A stretch of DNA of 64,000 bases, from positions 59,639-123,638 of the forward strand of contig QCJC01000006.1 of the NCBI GenBank assembly GCA_003216275.1, given 5' to 3'. The stretch comes from Prochlorococcus sp. AG-402-P18. Its GTDB lineage: Bacteria > Cyanobacteriota > Cyanobacteriia > PCC-6307 > Cyanobiaceae. A program made the position numbers and the translations under genes. Numbering within the stretch: the first letter of the stretch is position 1; each line of letters starts with the position of its first letter. Of the stretch, positions 63,659 through 64,000 are shown piece by piece. The notes below the pieces were generated by a model. The model was not told the DNA's origin. It ran no database searches and was given only the letters and a program-made list of their open reading frames with translations.

Positions 63659-63673
63659 AGATGATTTGGATTG

Positions 63674-64000
63674 ATGAGTGAATTATCAGAACATAGCGAT
63701 AACAAGCTAACCCCTGACCGTAAAGAATTCTTGGCAGAGGTTCAGGAAAAAGGTGGGTGGATACTTGAAGAAGCCGACGAAACTTTTAAAGCTGATAGGG
63801 AAATTGTTCTTGCTGCAGTTAAGAGCGCTGGTTATGTGATCCAATATGCCGATAAGAAGTTCTGGTCTGATCAGGAAATTGTTCTAGCTGCTGCTACTTC
63901 AGATTGTTCTGCCCTTCGTTTTGCCGATGAGAAGTTAAAGGCAGATCGGGAAATTGTTCTTGCTGCCGTTAAGAACAATGGATGGAACCTTCAATATGCC
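63674..64000 (+). CDS. DUF4116 repeat protein (5' part, runs off the window)
   Basis: 109 codons are visible. Repeats of about 24-25 residues end in the DUF4116 pattern: ADREIVLAAVKSAGYVIQYA, SDQEIVLAAATSDCSALRFA, ADREIVLAAVKNNGWNLQYA. DUF4116 tandem arrays form solenoid-like surfaces and are best known from protists, giant viruses and some bacteria; role unknown. Start ATG at 63674 with AAAGGAAG upstream. It follows the LRV gene through the F2-E5 spacer. Confidence 0.85.
   Translation, partial: MSELSEHSDNKLTPDRKEFLAEVQEKGGWILEEADETFKADREIVLAAVKSAGYVIQYADKKFWSDQEIVLAAATSDCSALRFADEKLKADREIVLAAVKNNGWNLQYA

Overview
The window is AT-rich (roughly one third G+C by eye) and looks like an accessory, gene-poor stretch of a marine picocyanobacterial chromosome, most likely low-light Prochlorococcus. 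The clues are two decayed high-light-inducible (hli) genes, a HAD hydrolase of the TIGR01548 type, a cyAbrB-like domain, small cyanobacterial families (YRG-repeat/DUF4278-like, MGEAKRRK/DUF2839-like), a Nif11-like protein, and dozens of 25-100 residue proteins. This assignment rests on family recall, not a search. Only one tRNA (Gly, anticodon CCC) is present, with no rRNA, transposase, integrase or CRISPR array.

Layout. 0-17 kb: small hypothetical genes on both strands, a cupin lipoprotein, the hli remnants, a class I glutamine amidotransferase, a DUF1499 protein, prolyl iminopeptidase, a DUF4326-like protein and a YRG-repeat protein. 18-25 kb: the best conserved part, with a small membrane protein plus HAD hydrolase operon, membrane proteins, tRNA-Gly and SelO. 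25-42 kb: very low coding density, with tiny genes, gene remnants and repeats. It holds two of three members of a small protein family ending in a CLxFGxC motif (25.9 and 27.9 kb; the third is at 1.1 kb). 42-48 kb: an envelope or periplasmic cluster with a membrane coiled-coil protein, two lipoproteins, a probably inactive trypsin-like/TPR protein, a glycine-zipper protein and a SIMPL-domain protein. 48-54 kb: small genes, a possible sRNA, a 2Fe-2S ferredoxin followed by a cysteine-containing partner, and a duplicated gene pair whose second copy is a pseudogene. 54-64 kb: genes of unknown function separated by a repeated structured intergenic element. This part ends in a 1301-residue leucine-rich-repeat-variant protein with a cyAbrB-like N-terminal domain and the start of a DUF4116 repeat protein that runs off the window.

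Gene cooperation is visible only locally: the three-gene minus-strand operon at 8.3-8.8 kb, the HAD operon, the overlapping ferredoxin pair, and the abutting secreted peptide and frameshifted gene at 50 kb. The strongest candidates for something new are the repeat-separated array at 55-64 kb, the CLxFGxC peptides with their shared upstream motif, and the cyAbrB-like/LRV fusion. Many genes here are broken by stops or single-base shifts, and five are restored by adding one base to a homopolymer. That means either strong gene decay or base-calling deletions.
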